Positions 16,252-25,702 of a DNA stretch of 64,000 nt are shown here, in pieces. The notes beneath the pieces were generated by a model. That model saw only the letters and a list, made by a program, of their open reading frames with translations. It was not told the DNA's origin and ran no database searches. Position 1 is the first letter of the stretch. Every line of letters begins with the position of its first letter. The stretch covers positions 186,001-250,000 of the forward strand of contig NZ_JAUSVX010000009.1 in the NCBI RefSeq assembly GCF_030814995.1, in the 5' to 3' direction. This DNA is from Labrys wisconsinensis (GTDB lineage: Bacteria; Pseudomonadota; Alphaproteobacteria; Rhizobiales; Labraceae). Both the position numbers and the translations under genes were made by a program.

Positions 16252-16788
16252 TCACCCCCCCGACAACGCGGCCAGCAACCGGTGAAAGCGCTCCCCTGCC
16301 TGCGAAACCGTGTCGAGAACCGTGTCGTCCAGTTCGTCCTCGATGACGGCGTCGCCCCGCAGATCGCCCTCCTCGCCCTGGCCGAGGCGGTGATTGGCGG
16401 CGCGCAGGCGATCGGCCAGGAAGATCGCCAAGGCACGATAGAAGCGGGAGGAAAAGCCCGGATCCTCGTCGATCCTGTGCTGCAGATCGGTGCGCTTGAT
16501 CTCCAGCACCGACGCCCGCCCCAGCGCCGCCACGGTGGCGGAGGGCGGCGCCGTGTCGACGAACGACATCTCGCCGACGAATTCGCCGGCGCCGAGCTGG
16601 GCCAGCCTCGTGCCGTTGCCGAGCGTCACGCAGAGCGCGCCGTCCAGGCTGATGAACACGGCATCCACCGGCTGCCCGGCCCTGACGATCACCTCGCCGT
16701 CGCCGAGGCTGCGGCGCGTGCCGTGGCGCTGCAGCCACTGCACGTCGGCATCGTTCAATTGACCGAGGATGTACAGTGCCTTGCGCAT
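16252..16788 (-). CDS. Cyclic-nucleotide-binding-fold protein of the peptide export operon
   Basis: 178 residues. A single CRP/CAP-type beta-roll covers about 10-110 (VIVRAGQPVDAVFISLDGAL, then GEFVGEMSFVDTAPPSATVAA in two halves), with a helical tail to 178. The phosphate-binding cassette keeps the glutamate (GEM), but the usual arginine before the Ala/Thr-Val is replaced (PPSATV), so classical cAMP binding is doubtful. There is no DNA-binding domain or transmembrane segment. GGGAG precedes the ATG by 7 bases. It is the last gene of the HlyD/ABC/ABC operon (24-base gap) and converges on the methyltransferase gene. It may sense a ligand or dock on the transporter. Confidence 0.85.
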   Translation of the reverse strand: MRKALYILGQLNDADVQWLQRHGTRRSLGDGEVIVRAGQPVDAVFISLDGALCVTLGNGTRLAQLGAGEFVGEMSFVDTAPPSATVAALGRASVLEIKRTDLQHRIDEDPGFSSRFYRALAIFLADRLRAANHRLGQGEEGDLRGDAVIEDELDDTVLDTVSQAGERFHRLLAALSGG

Positions 16789-16812
16789 GGTCGATCTCCC
16801 GGAACGCCCTGG

Positions 16813-19704
16813 TCACGCCATCTGGCGTCGCGCCAGGGCGCGGAACATCCCGTCCTTCAGCATCAGACTCTCGAAATCACCGGCTTCGACGAGGCGCCCC
16901 CGGTCCAGGACCAGAATGAGATCCGCGCTCCGGATCGTCGTCAGACGGTGCGCGATGAGGATCCGGGTGACGTGAAGGCCGGACAGGGACGCCGTGACGA
17001 CGGCCTGCGTCGCATTGTCCAGCGCACTGGTCGCCTCGTCGAAAATGAGGAGCTGCGGCCGGGCGACGAGCGCGCGGGCGATCATCAGCCGCTGCATCTG
17101 TCCGCCCGAAAGGGTGACGGCTCCCTCCATCAGCACCGTGTGCATGCCCATCGGCATCGCCTCGATGTCGGCGGCGATCCCCGCCATGCGAGCTGCGTCC
17201 CACGCATCCTCGAGCGAGAAAGGCAGGCCCCCGGTGATCGTCTCGAAAATGCTGCCGCTCATGGCGCGGGTGTTCTGCAGGACCACACCGATCCGTCGCC
17301 GCAACGCCGATATGTCGAGGGTCGCCAGGGACTGCCCCTGATACAGGATGTCGCCGCTTTCCGGCGTCTCCAGCCCCAGGAGCAGGCGCGACAGGGTCGA
17401 CTTGCCACTGCCCGACGCCCCGACGATGGCGACGAACTGTCCGGGCTCGATGCGAAGGGAAATGTCGTCCAGCACGAGCGGCCCCGCGGGGTCGTAGCGG
17501 AAGCTGACATGGCTGACCTCGATCGCACCGGTCAGGGTGCCGGGGTCGACCCTGTCGCGATGCTTCTCCGGCTCCGTCTCCAGGATGACGTGGAGCCGCT
17601 CGAACAGCGGCATGGCGCCGACCATCGTGGTGAGCGCACCCGCGCCGCCGATCATGGCGGCGAGGAACTGGCCGAAGGCCGTGCTGATCGCCAGGAAGCC
17701 TCCCAGGGGCAACCCGCTGCCGGAGCCGTCGGCATGGCCGCCGATGGATCGGCTCGCCGCCAGGAAGAGCAGCATCAGCGCCAGCGTCGGATATGAGCCG
17801 TAGAAGGTGGCGCGCAGATTGGCGTAGCGGCGGCCGGCGAGAGTGGCCGCCTTTCTCCCGGCGAACAGGCCGGCCCAGAGCGCGAACAGGCGCGCCTCGC
17901 TCGCCGAGACCCGCAGCTTGCCCACGCCGTTGATCAGCTGGATGACGAGCGCATCCTCACGGCCGCCGCGTTCGACGGCGACGCGCTCATGCCGAAGCTG
18001 GGCATAGCCGAGCCCCGCTCCGATCGCGACGGCGACCGCCACGAGAGCCGCCGACAGCAGGGCGAGAGGCGGGCTGTAGGCCAGGATGACGGCGAAGCTG
18101 GTGATGGAAAAGCCGACCGCGAGCAGGGATGCGATCGTCGTGCCGGTGATCAGGCGGCGGATCCGCTGGACGCCCAGGATGCGATCGGTCAGGTCGCCCG
18201 TGCCGAAGCCGCGGAAGAATCCGACGGGAAGGTCGAGGAGGCGCTGCATGATGGCCGGCTGCAGCAAGCCTTCCGCCCGGGCTTCCAGACGCTGCAGGGC
18301 GATCGCCTTGACCAGCTCGAAGCTGGCCGCACCGAATGTCGCGAGCACCAGGCCGGCGATGATCGCGACCAGCTCGACCATGTCGGCGCGGGGAACGACC
18401 CGCTCGAACAGAAATCCGGTGGCGATCGGCACGACCGAGCCGAGGGCGCCCGCCAGAAGTCCCATGGTCAGGATGGAGACGACGTCGCGCAGGCTGCCGC
18501 GAAAGGCAAACCGGGCGAAGCCGCCGGCTTTGCGCGCCGCGGCGGGAAGCGGTGGATAGAGCATGACCGCCTCGACCGCGAGGTGAGCCGCCACCCCTCC
18601 GGTCACCGCCGTCCCCTCCCCGCTCGGGCCGTCGACCAGGCGATAGCCGCCGCGCCTGCCGGGCAGGAGCGCAACCGGCTGCTGATCCGGCATGCGGTAT
18701 CCGATCAGGGGGCCGTTGTCCGCCCGCCACCAGGCGCCGCGCAGCAGGACGCGGCGATAGGCAAAGCCGGTGACGCGTCCGAGCGAAGCCAGGGAGATCT
18801 CGGGAAGACCCGACAAGGCCGCGGGTTGCACGGGGCTTCCCAGGCTTTGCGCGACGGCCGCAAAGGCGGCCAGGAGCGGGCTGGCCGCCAGCGCTCCCGT
18901 GGCGGCCGCCGCCTTGCCGTCGACGAGAGCGCCGAGACCGCTGACGGCGTGGCTCATGGCCTTGTCGTCGCCGGCACGGCGCGCCAGCAGGCGCTGATGC
19001 GAGGCCTCGTCGAGCCGCGCGATCTGCCGGGAGATCCCGTCCAGGGCCCGGCGATGGAACTCTTCGAGAGACGCCGCCATCTCGCCGGCCGGCAGATCCG
19101 CGGTCGCGACGACGGCGAAACGGGCCGATGTCACGGCCCGGGCATGAAGGGCTGCCACGAGCGGCAGCACCGATCCGTGATCCTCGACGGCGATCTCGCC
19201 CGGATCGAAGCTCTGGACGATGCGTCCTTCCAGGGGTCTGACCCAGACCGGAGCGTCTCCGGCATAGAGGCGGGTCCCCGCTGCGCAGGCAGCCTCCGGG
19301 CCCGGTGCGACGACCCTGTCCGGCCAGGCCGGCGTGCTGCCGAAGACCGCCTCGCCGATCGACGACATCCACGCCTCGAGCAGGGACGTCAGGTCGCGTG
19401 GCGGCACCCCGGGCATCTCTTCGATCGCGGCGTCCAGGCTGCCGACCGCGACAAGGGCGATGTCGGCGGCGGTCGGCAGGGCGCAGACGAGGCCGCCGGC
19501 CTCGACGCGCAGGACGTGCCGCCTCGCCCCGGTCGCCTCGCCGCCGGTCAGCGGGACCGCGAACAGATCGACATATCCCAATCGTACGATGAAGGGGCCG
19601 GACAGCCGGTCGAGGCGCAGCGGGGACGACGCGTCGATCCGATGAACCGCTCCGGCGCAGCGCGGCGGCTGATCGCGGGCGGCTTGATCCGCGCTATTGG
19701 GCAT
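16813..19704 (-). CDS. NHLM-type bacteriocin export ABC transporter, permease/ATPase subunit 2
   Basis: 963 residues. The first ~380 residues are a soluble extension (beta-rich start RLDRLSGPFIVRLGYVDLF, then a helical part) without peptidase residues. A six-helix ABC exporter membrane domain and a C-terminal ATPase domain follow: Walker A GASGSGKST 762-770, signature LSGGQ 865-869, Walker B LLIFDEA with Glu890, H-loop His919. Size and order match the second ABC subunit of the NHLM (nitrile hydratase leader microcin) export system. The start ATG overlaps the end of the peptidase-ABC gene by 11 bases, which implies translational coupling and probably a heterodimeric exporter. It belongs to the operon that ends with the cyclic-nucleotide-fold gene. 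Confidence 0.9.
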   Translation of the reverse strand: MPNSADQAARDQPPRCAGAVHRIDASSPLRLDRLSGPFIVRLGYVDLFAVPLTGGEATGARRHVLRVEAGGLVCALPTAADIALVAVGSLDAAIEEMPGVPPRDLTSLLEAWMSSIGEAVFGSTPAWPDRVVAPGPEAACAAGTRLYAGDAPVWVRPLEGRIVQSFDPGEIAVEDHGSVLPLVAALHARAVTSARFAVVATADLPAGEMAASLEEFHRRALDGISRQIARLDEASHQRLLARRAGDDKAMSHAVSGLGALVDGKAAAATGALAASPLLAAFAAVAQSLGSPVQPAALSGLPEISLASLGRVTGFAYRRVLLRGAWWRADNGPLIGYRMPDQQPVALLPGRRGGYRLVDGPSGEGTAVTGGVAAHLAVEAVMLYPPLPAAARKAGGFARFAFRGSLRDVVSILTMGLLAGALGSVVPIATGFLFERVVPRADMVELVAIIAGLVLATFGAASFELVKAIALQRLEARAEGLLQPAIMQRLLDLPVGFFRGFGTGDLTDRILGVQRIRRLITGTTIASLLAVGFSITSFAVILAYSPPLALLSAALVAVAVAIGAGLGYAQLRHERVAVERGGREDALVIQLINGVGKLRVSASEARLFALWAGLFAGRKAATLAGRRYANLRATFYGSYPTLALMLLFLAASRSIGGHADGSGSGLPLGGFLAISTAFGQFLAAMIGGAGALTTMVGAMPLFERLHVILETEPEKHRDRVDPGTLTGAIEVSHVSFRYDPAGPLVLDDISLRIEPGQFVAIVGASGSGKSTLSRLLLGLETPESGDILYQGQSLATLDISALRRRIGVVLQNTRAMSGSIFETITGGLPFSLEDAWDAARMAGIAADIEAMPMGMHTVLMEGAVTLSGGQMQRLMIARALVARPQLLIFDEATSALDNATQAVVTASLSGLHVTRILIAHRLTTIRSADLILVLDRGRLVEAGDFESLMLKDGMFRALARRQMA

Positions 19705-21886
19705 CGATGAGGTGCCTGTAGTCCGGGCAGCTCGCGAGCAGCTCCGGATGCCGCCCGCGCCCGATCACCCGTCCGGCCCGCAGCATCACGATCTCATCGC
19801 AATCGCGGATCGTGCTCAGCCGATGGGCGATGATGATGCAGGTGCAGCCCCGTCGCCGGATATTGTCGTCGATCGCCTGCTCGACGATCGGATCCAGCGC
19901 CGCCATCGCCTCGTCGAGGACGAGGATGGCCGGATCCTCCACCAGCGCACGCGCGATCTCGAGACGCTGGCGCTGGCCGCCGCTGAAATTGATGCCGGCC
20001 TCCGCGACATGCGCGTGCTGGAGCCCCGGCCTGACCGTGATCTCCTCGAACACGGCCGCATCCTTGAGGGCCCGCAGCACGGCCGCATCCTCGAGGCTGC
20101 GGTCCCAAAGGGTGACATTGTCCCTGACGCTGCCCTGGAACAGGAAGATGTCCTGATCCACATAGGCGAGCGACCTCGCGAGGATCGGCCGGGGAATGTC
20201 CTGCGCCGCCACGCCGTCGATCAGGATGCTCCCCGACCACGGCACGTGGAGGCCGCTGATCAGCCGCCCGAGCGTCGACTTGCCGCTGCCCGAGGCCCCG
20301 ACGATCCCGATGCGCATGCCCGGCTGCACCGAGAGGCTGAAATCGGCGATGAGCGGCGGCTCCTGCGGATTGTAGCCGAACGTGACGGCGTGCAGGTCCA
20401 GTTGCCCACGCAGGCGCGTGGTCCGAGGGGGCATGGGCGCGGCGGCCTGCCGGTCGTCGGATGGGGCGAGCCGCGGGTCGGGCGGGCTGGCCAGGACATC
20501 GCGGATATTGGCAAGCCCGCCCCTCATCTCCTGCAGGGTCGCGCCGATGCCGAGCATCTGTCCGACCGGGTCCGAGAACGCCGCGGCGAGAGCCAGGAAG
20601 GCGACGAGGTCGCCGACCGACATTCGCCCGGCCATCACCTCGAGGCTGCCGACCCCGAGCAAGGCGCAGTGCCCGAGGCCGGCAAGCAGAGGAGGCACCG
20701 CATCCAGCATCGCCGCTGAGCGGCCGAGATCCCGGCTGGCGGCCATGGTCCGGGCGTGATGCCCCGCCCAGCGCCCGAAGGCATCCTGCTCCAGTCCGCT
20801 CGCCTTCACCGTCTCGATCGCACGGACGATGCCGACCGTGGCGCTCATCAGCTGGCCTCGGTCCTTCATGAGGCGCTGGGCCGTCGCCTCCCGCCGCCGC
20901 CAGGCGAGCCACAAGGCGGCGATGTCGATCAACGCGATCGGCACCACGATCGCCGTCAGGCCGGGGTTGAAGGCGGCCATCGCCGCCAGGAACACGAGGG
21001 ACGTGACCAGGCTGAGCGCCAGCGTCGCGAGCCCGCCCGACAGCAGCCGGGCCATGTCGTCATTGGCCTGGATGCGATTGGCGATATCGCCGGCATGCCG
21101 CTGCGTGAAGAAGACCATGGGCAGGCGCAGGAGGTGCCAGACGAAGCGGCTGCCGAGCGACAGGGCGAGCTTCGTCTCCAGGCGCAGGAGATAATGGGTC
21201 TGCACGAAGATCAGGGCCGCGCGGACCGCCGCGGTCGCCGCCATGCCCAGGAACAGCGGAGCGAGCCATCCGTCCAGCCGGCCGATCAGGACGTCGTCGA
21301 TGAAGATCTTGGCGAACAGCGGCGTGAGGATGCCGGGAATCGCCAGCAGCACGCTGAGAAGCAGCACCAGCGCCACGCCGTCGCCCGACCCGCGCAACCT
21401 CTGCCACAGCAACCCGAGCAGGCTGGGTGGCGAGCCCTCGGCCCGAAAGCCGGCGGCCGGCTCCATGGCCAGGACCACGCCGGTGAAGGATTCGGAGAAC
21501 TCCGCCGCGTCGACGCGGCAGCGGCCGATCGCGGGATCGTTGAGATAGGCCCATTTCCCGACGAATCCTTCGAAAACGACAAAATGATTGAAGTTCCAAT
21601 GGATGATCGACGGGATGGGAAGCGACGTCAGGTCTTCCGGCTCCTTGCGGAACCCCTTGGCCGCCAGGCCGTAGTGCCGGGCAGCCTTGAGGATGTTGCT
21701 GGCCTTGGTGCCGTCACGCGAGACCCCGCATCGAAAGCGCAGCTCTTCCAGCGGAACCCATCGGCGATGGAAGGCCAGGATCATGGCGAGCGCCGCCGCC
21801 CCGCATTCGACCGCTTCCATCTGGAAGACGGTCGGGGTGCTCCTGCGTTTGCCGGCTTGCCGGCTTCGTTTCGCCGAACGGAGCAT
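19694..21886 (-). CDS. NHLM-type C39 peptidase-containing ABC exporter (leader-cleaving subunit)
   Basis: 730 residues from the ATG at 21886 (a TTG one codon earlier is also in frame). The N-terminal C39 peptidase domain is complete: oxyanion Gln22 and Cys28 in FQMEAVECGAAAL, His101 in WNFNHFVVFEG and Asp117 in YLNDPAIG. Six membrane helices follow from about 160 to 430. The ATPase domain has Walker A GASGSGKST (530-538), signature FSGGQ (634-638) and Walker B VLVLDEA. Such proteins cut precursor peptides after the double glycine and pump the mature part across the inner membrane. The three small genes at 13823-14816 carry fitting leaders. Confidence 0.94.
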   Translation of the reverse strand: MLRSAKRSRQAGKRRSTPTVFQMEAVECGAAALAMILAFHRRWVPLEELRFRCGVSRDGTKASNILKAARHYGLAAKGFRKEPEDLTSLPIPSIIHWNFNHFVVFEGFVGKWAYLNDPAIGRCRVDAAEFSESFTGVVLAMEPAAGFRAEGSPPSLLGLLWQRLRGSGDGVALVLLLSVLLAIPGILTPLFAKIFIDDVLIGRLDGWLAPLFLGMAATAAVRAALIFVQTHYLLRLETKLALSLGSRFVWHLLRLPMVFFTQRHAGDIANRIQANDDMARLLSGGLATLALSLVTSLVFLAAMAAFNPGLTAIVVPIALIDIAALWLAWRRREATAQRLMKDRGQLMSATVGIVRAIETVKASGLEQDAFGRWAGHHARTMAASRDLGRSAAMLDAVPPLLAGLGHCALLGVGSLEVMAGRMSVGDLVAFLALAAAFSDPVGQMLGIGATLQEMRGGLANIRDVLASPPDPRLAPSDDRQAAAPMPPRTTRLRGQLDLHAVTFGYNPQEPPLIADFSLSVQPGMRIGIVGASGSGKSTLGRLISGLHVPWSGSILIDGVAAQDIPRPILARSLAYVDQDIFLFQGSVRDNVTLWDRSLEDAAVLRALKDAAVFEEITVRPGLQHAHVAEAGINFSGGQRQRLEIARALVEDPAILVLDEAMAALDPIVEQAIDDNIRRRGCTCIIIAHRLSTIRDCDEIVMLRAGRVIGRGRHPELLASCPDYRHLIDAQ

Positions 21887-21929
21887 CAAGACTCTTGCGA
21901 ACGGCTGGTCGCGGGGGATGGGAGGGCGG

Positions 21930-23183
21930 TCACGGGCGATTCCGGAACATCGGCATCAGCGCCTCGATCGGCGCCTGGCGGCTGATCGTCACCGCGGCGC
22001 GGACGGTGGTGCCGCTCGACAGCCGGGTGGGCGGGCCCGGGCCGCCGGACCAGCGATAGCCGGACGGGGTGTCGGCGACGGCGAGGAGCTCGACCCGGAC
22101 CGCATAAGGCGGTCCCTGGGCCATGAAATTGGCGACGAGCTGGGCATTCTGCAGAACCGAGGCCATGCCTTCGGCCGTCATCGGGAAGTTCGAGACGGCC
22201 GTGACCGTGCCGAGCAGCGTGCCGTACTCCTCCTTCTTGACCGTGGAGGGCTCGATATGAACCTCCATGCCCGGCGCCACGGTCTTGCCGAACGCCGGTG
22301 GGACATAGAGCAGCAGCTCCAGTCCCGTGCCGGCGATCTCCAGGCTCAGGATCGGCTTGCCCGAGGCGACGATGGTCCCGGGCGTTGCCTTCAGCTCGGT
22401 GACGACGCCGTCGAGCGGACTGACGACCCGCGTCGCCCGCTGGAGCTGGGCGCTCAGGTCATCGACGCGGCGGCGCGCCTCGTTCACGGCCTGCTGGGCA
22501 TTCAGGGTCGCAAGGTCGCGCTGGCCGGAAAGATCGGACTCCTCCGCGTTCAGGCGCAGGACGTCCGTCCTGGCCTGCCCTGCCGCCTGGGCGGCCTCTT
22601 CCATGGCTCGGCGCGTGTCCTCCTGAAAGCGTTCGGTGAGGTAGCCGCGCGCCACCGCCTGAGCCTGACGCTCGAGCAGATCCTTGTAGAAGGCCTGGCG
22701 CTGCTCGGCCGCTGCGGCCAGGCTGCCGAGATTCTCGCTCTGCGCCGCGACATTCTTGTGCTTGAGCGCGACCTGCTGGTCGTAGTTGGCCGAGAGCTTG
22801 GCCAGATCCGCCTGCTTCTCCCGCAGCACCTCTTCGGCATGGTCGATATCCTGTCGCAGCGCCCCGTCGTCGAAGCTGGCCAGCGGATCGCCCTTGCGGA
22901 CGATGGCGCCGATCGCGGCCACGGATGCCAGGGTCCCGGTCGCCGGCGCGATCGCATCGAAGACGTAGCCGCCGCGCGATACCAGGATCCCCGCGCCGTC
23001 GACGGTCGTCGGGACCCTGCCGAAGACGCTCCAGGCGAAGCCGGAGGCGACGAGGGCGGCCAGCGCCAGGGCGGCGATCCACCCGAGCGGTGACGTCAGC
23101 GACACCAGCTCGTCGAGCTGCTCGGGAGACGACAGCCGCTCGATGGCGGCCTTGCGGTAGATCCTCTCGGGGACCGTGGCCAT
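21930..23183 (-). CDS. HlyD-like membrane-fusion protein of the NHLM-type export system
   Basis: 417 residues from the ATG at 23183, which has GGAAG 5 bases upstream; a longer frame adds 25 unlikely residues. There is a short cytoplasmic start, one membrane helix (about 33-54) and a first lipoyl half (FDAIAPATGTLASVAAIGA). A long coiled-coil hairpin covers about 105-245 (EEVLREKQADLAKLSANYDQ onward), followed by the second lipoyl half (RVVSPLDGVVTELKATPG) and a beta-barrel region. This is the architecture of adaptor subunits that link inner-membrane exporters to an outer-membrane duct. It is the first gene of the four-gene operon. No dedicated outer-membrane channel gene is adjacent. Confidence 0.9.
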   Translation of the reverse strand: MATVPERIYRKAAIERLSSPEQLDELVSLTSPLGWIAALALAALVASGFAWSVFGRVPTTVDGAGILVSRGGYVFDAIAPATGTLASVAAIGAIVRKGDPLASFDDGALRQDIDHAEEVLREKQADLAKLSANYDQQVALKHKNVAAQSENLGSLAAAAEQRQAFYKDLLERQAQAVARGYLTERFQEDTRRAMEEAAQAAGQARTDVLRLNAEESDLSGQRDLATLNAQQAVNEARRRVDDLSAQLQRATRVVSPLDGVVTELKATPGTIVASGKPILSLEIAGTGLELLLYVPPAFGKTVAPGMEVHIEPSTVKKEEYGTLLGTVTAVSNFPMTAEGMASVLQNAQLVANFMAQGPPYAVRVELLAVADTPSGYRWSGGPGPPTRLSSGTTVRAAVTISRQAPIEALMPMFRNRP

Positions 23184-23324
23184 GTCGCTTCCGCGAAGGT
23201 GCCTGTCAGGATCCCGGCAAAGGCGCCGCAGACCGCAGGCACAGCTTCCCGTGGGCATGATACAGGCAGCATCGGAGGCGTTCGAGCGATTTCTTGCCGC
23301 TGCGGCACGGCCCCGGCCGGGTCG
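23184..23324. promoter_or_regulatory. Presumed promoter region of the export operon
   Basis: 141 bases between the parC stop and the adaptor start. Transcription of the HlyD/ABC/ABC/CNB operon must begin here or upstream in parC. No convincing paired -35/-10 boxes were recognised; a TATCAT-like element lies near 23260 on the minus strand. Confidence 0.3.
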
Positions 23325-25565
23325 TCAGAACCGGTTGTTTTTCGGAAAGCCCTTCGGCGGCAGGCGGCCGGCATCGGCGCGGTTGCCGGTCCATTCGGTG
23401 AGGTCGGTCACCGTCCAGGTGCGGCCGGACGTGTCGGTCCAGGTCAGGCCGTCGGCGGCAGCGAACACCCGTGCGTCGGAAAGCCCCCCGTCGCGGTATT
23501 TCTGCAGGCGCACGCCGCGCCCGCGCGCCATCTCCGGCACCTGGTGCAGCGGGAAGACCACCAGCTTGCGGTTCTCGCCGATCACGGCCACCCGGTCGCC
23601 GAGCGCCGGCACGATCAGCCGCGCCTCGGCCGGCGCATCGACGTTGAGCACCGCCTTGCCCTTGCGGGTGTTGGCGAGCATCTCGTCCTCCGCCACGACG
23701 AAGCCGCGCCCGTCCGTCGCCGCCACCAGGAACTTGCGCCCGCCGACGAACGGGAAGACGGTGACGACGTCGGCGCCCTCGTCGAGGTCGACCATCAGGC
23801 GGATCGGTTCGCCGCCGCTGCGCCCGCCCGGCAGCTTGGAGGCTTCCAGCGTGTAGATCTTGCCGTTGGTGGCGAAGACCAGGAGCTTGGCCGTGGTCTC
23901 GGTGAAGAAGGACAGCTTCATCCGGTCGTCGCCCTTGAAGGCGAGCGTGGAGAGGTCGGGCAGGTGGCCCTTCATCGCCCGGATCCAGCCCTTCTCGGAG
24001 ACGACGATGGTGACCGGCTCGCGCTCCACCATCGCCTCGGCGACGGTGGCGAGGTCGATCGAGGCTGCCTTGGAGGCGTCGATCGTGGTGCGGCGCTTGC
24101 CGAGCCTGGTGTCCGGCCCGTAGGTCTTGGCCACCTCGCCGACCTGCCAGGCCACCGTCTTCCATTGCCGGGCGTCGGAGGCGAGCAGCTTCTCGATGTC
24201 GGCCTTCTCCTTCGACAGCCCGTCGTGCTCGCGGCGCAGCTCCATCTCCTCCAGCCGGCGCAGGTTGCGCAGCCGCATGTTGAGGATGGCCTCGGCCTGC
24301 ATGTCGGTGAGCGAGAAGGTCTCGATCAGCTTCGCCTTGGGCTCGTCCTCGAAGCGGATGATGCGGATCACCTCGTCGAGGTTGAGATAGGCGACGATAT
24401 AGCCGTCGAGGATTTCCAGCCGCTTCTCGATCGCGGCGAGACGGTGCCGCGAGCGGCGCAGCAGCACCTCGCGGCGATGATCGAGCCATTGCTGCAGCGC
24501 CTCGCCCAGCGACAGGACCCGCGGCACCGTGCCGCCGACCAGCACGTTCATGTTGAGCGGGATGCGGCTTTCCAGCTCGGAGAGCTTGAACAGGCTCTCC
24601 ATCATCACGGTCTCGTCGACGTTGCGCGACTTCGGCTCGATGACGATGCGCACGTCCTCGGCCGACTCGTCGCGCACGTCGGCGACCAGCGGCAGCTTGC
24701 GCTCGTTGAGCAGCTCCGCGACCTTCTCGATCAGCCGCCCCTTCTGCACCAGCCAGGGGATCTCGGTGACCACGGCCACCCAGGTGCCGCGGCCGAGATC
24801 CTCCTTGTGCCAGCGCGCCCGCACCCGGAAGCCGCCGCGGCCGGTGCTGTAGTTCTCCTCGATGATCGCCGGGCTGTCGACGACGATGCCGCCGGTCGGA
24901 AAGTCCGGCCCCTGCACGAAGCGCATCAGCTCGGCGGTCGTGGCCTTGGGATTCTCGATCAGGTGCAGCGCCGCCTGGCAGAGCTCATAGGCGTTCTGCG
25001 GCGGGATCGAGGTCGCCATGCCGACCGCGATGCCCTGCGCGCCGTTGGCGAGCAGGTTGGGGAAGGCGCCGGGCAGCACCGCCGGCTCGCGGGTCTGGCC
25101 GTCATAGTTCGGGCGGAAATCGACCGCGTCCTCGTCGATCCCTTCCAGGATCAGGCCGGAGACCGCCGTCATGCGGGCTTCGGTGTAGCGGTAGGCGGCC
25201 GGGTTGTCGCCGTCGATATTGCCGAAATTGCCCTGGCCGTCGACCAGCGGGTAGCGCGTGGAGAAGTCCTGCGCCAGGCGCACCAGCGCATCGTAGATCG
25301 CCTGGTCGCCGTGCGGATGGAACGAGCCCATCACGTCGCCGACGATCTTGGCGCATTTCTTGAAGGCGGCGTCCGGGTCGAGCCGCAGGAGCTGCATCCC
25401 GTAGAGGATGCGCCGGTGCACCGGCTTCAGGCCGTCGCGCGCGTCCGGCAGCGCCCGGTGCATGATGGTCGACAAGGCATAGGCGAGGTAGCGCTTCTCC
25501 AGCGCCTCGCGCAGATTGACGCTCTCGATCTCGCCGCCCGGCGGCGGAGCTTCTGCCTCGTCCAT
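23325..25565 (-). CDS. parC: DNA topoisomerase IV subunit A
   Basis: 746 residues, the usual size for alphaproteobacterial ParC. The winged-helix/tower domain shows [30 protein letters not shown] and the active-site tyrosine in AYRYTEARM (Tyr127), which forms the covalent DNA link. The C-terminal half has the beta-pinwheel repeats used to bend DNA. At the positions equal to E. coli ParC Ser80 and Glu84 it has Gln and Asp. The last codons ([11 protein letters not shown]) contain a 21-base repeat found again at 11915-11935. With ParE (not in the window) it decatenates daughter chromosomes. Confidence 0.97.
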   Translation of the reverse strand: MDEAEAPPPGGEIESVNLREALEKRYLAYALSTIMHRALPDARDGLKPVHRRILYGMQLLRLDPDAAFKKCAKIVGDVMGSFHPHGDQAIYDALVRLAQDFSTRYPLVDGQGNFGNIDGDNPAAYRYTEARMTAVSGLILEGIDEDAVDFRPNYDGQTREPAVLPGAFPNLLANGAQGIAVGMATSIPPQNAYELCQAALHLIENPKATTAELMRFVQGPDFPTGGIVVDSPAIIEENYSTGRGGFRVRARWHKEDLGRGTWVAVVTEIPWLVQKGRLIEKVAELLNERKLPLVADVRDESAEDVRIVIEPKSRNVDETVMMESLFKLSELESRIPLNMNVLVGGTVPRVLSLGEALQQWLDHRREVLLRRSRHRLAAIEKRLEILDGYIVAYLNLDEVIRIIRFEDEPKAKLIETFSLTDMQAEAILNMRLRNLRRLEEMELRREHDGLSKEKADIEKLLASDARQWKTVAWQVGEVAKTYGPDTRLGKRRTTIDASKAASIDLATVAEAMVEREPVTIVVSEKGWIRAMKGHLPDLSTLAFKGDDRMKLSFFTETTAKLLVFATNGKIYTLEASKLPGGRSGGEPIRLMVDLDEGADVVTVFPFVGGRKFLVAATDGRGFVVAEDEMLANTRKGKAVLNVDAPAEARLIVPALGDRVAVIGENRKLVVFPLHQVPEMARGRGVRLQKYRDGGLSDARVFAAADGLTWTDTSGRTWTVTDLTEWTGNRADAGRLPPKGFPKNNRF

Positions 25566-25702
25566 GCCGGGGGTTTACGGAAAAACCCTGATTCGAGGCA
25601 AGAGCGCGCCACCCCGTCGGGGCTGGATTTCCAAGTCCTTGCAGAATTTTGCCGGCTGGACCTGCCATCCCGTCCCAAGCCGGGCCGGGCCGGACCGGTC
25701 CT

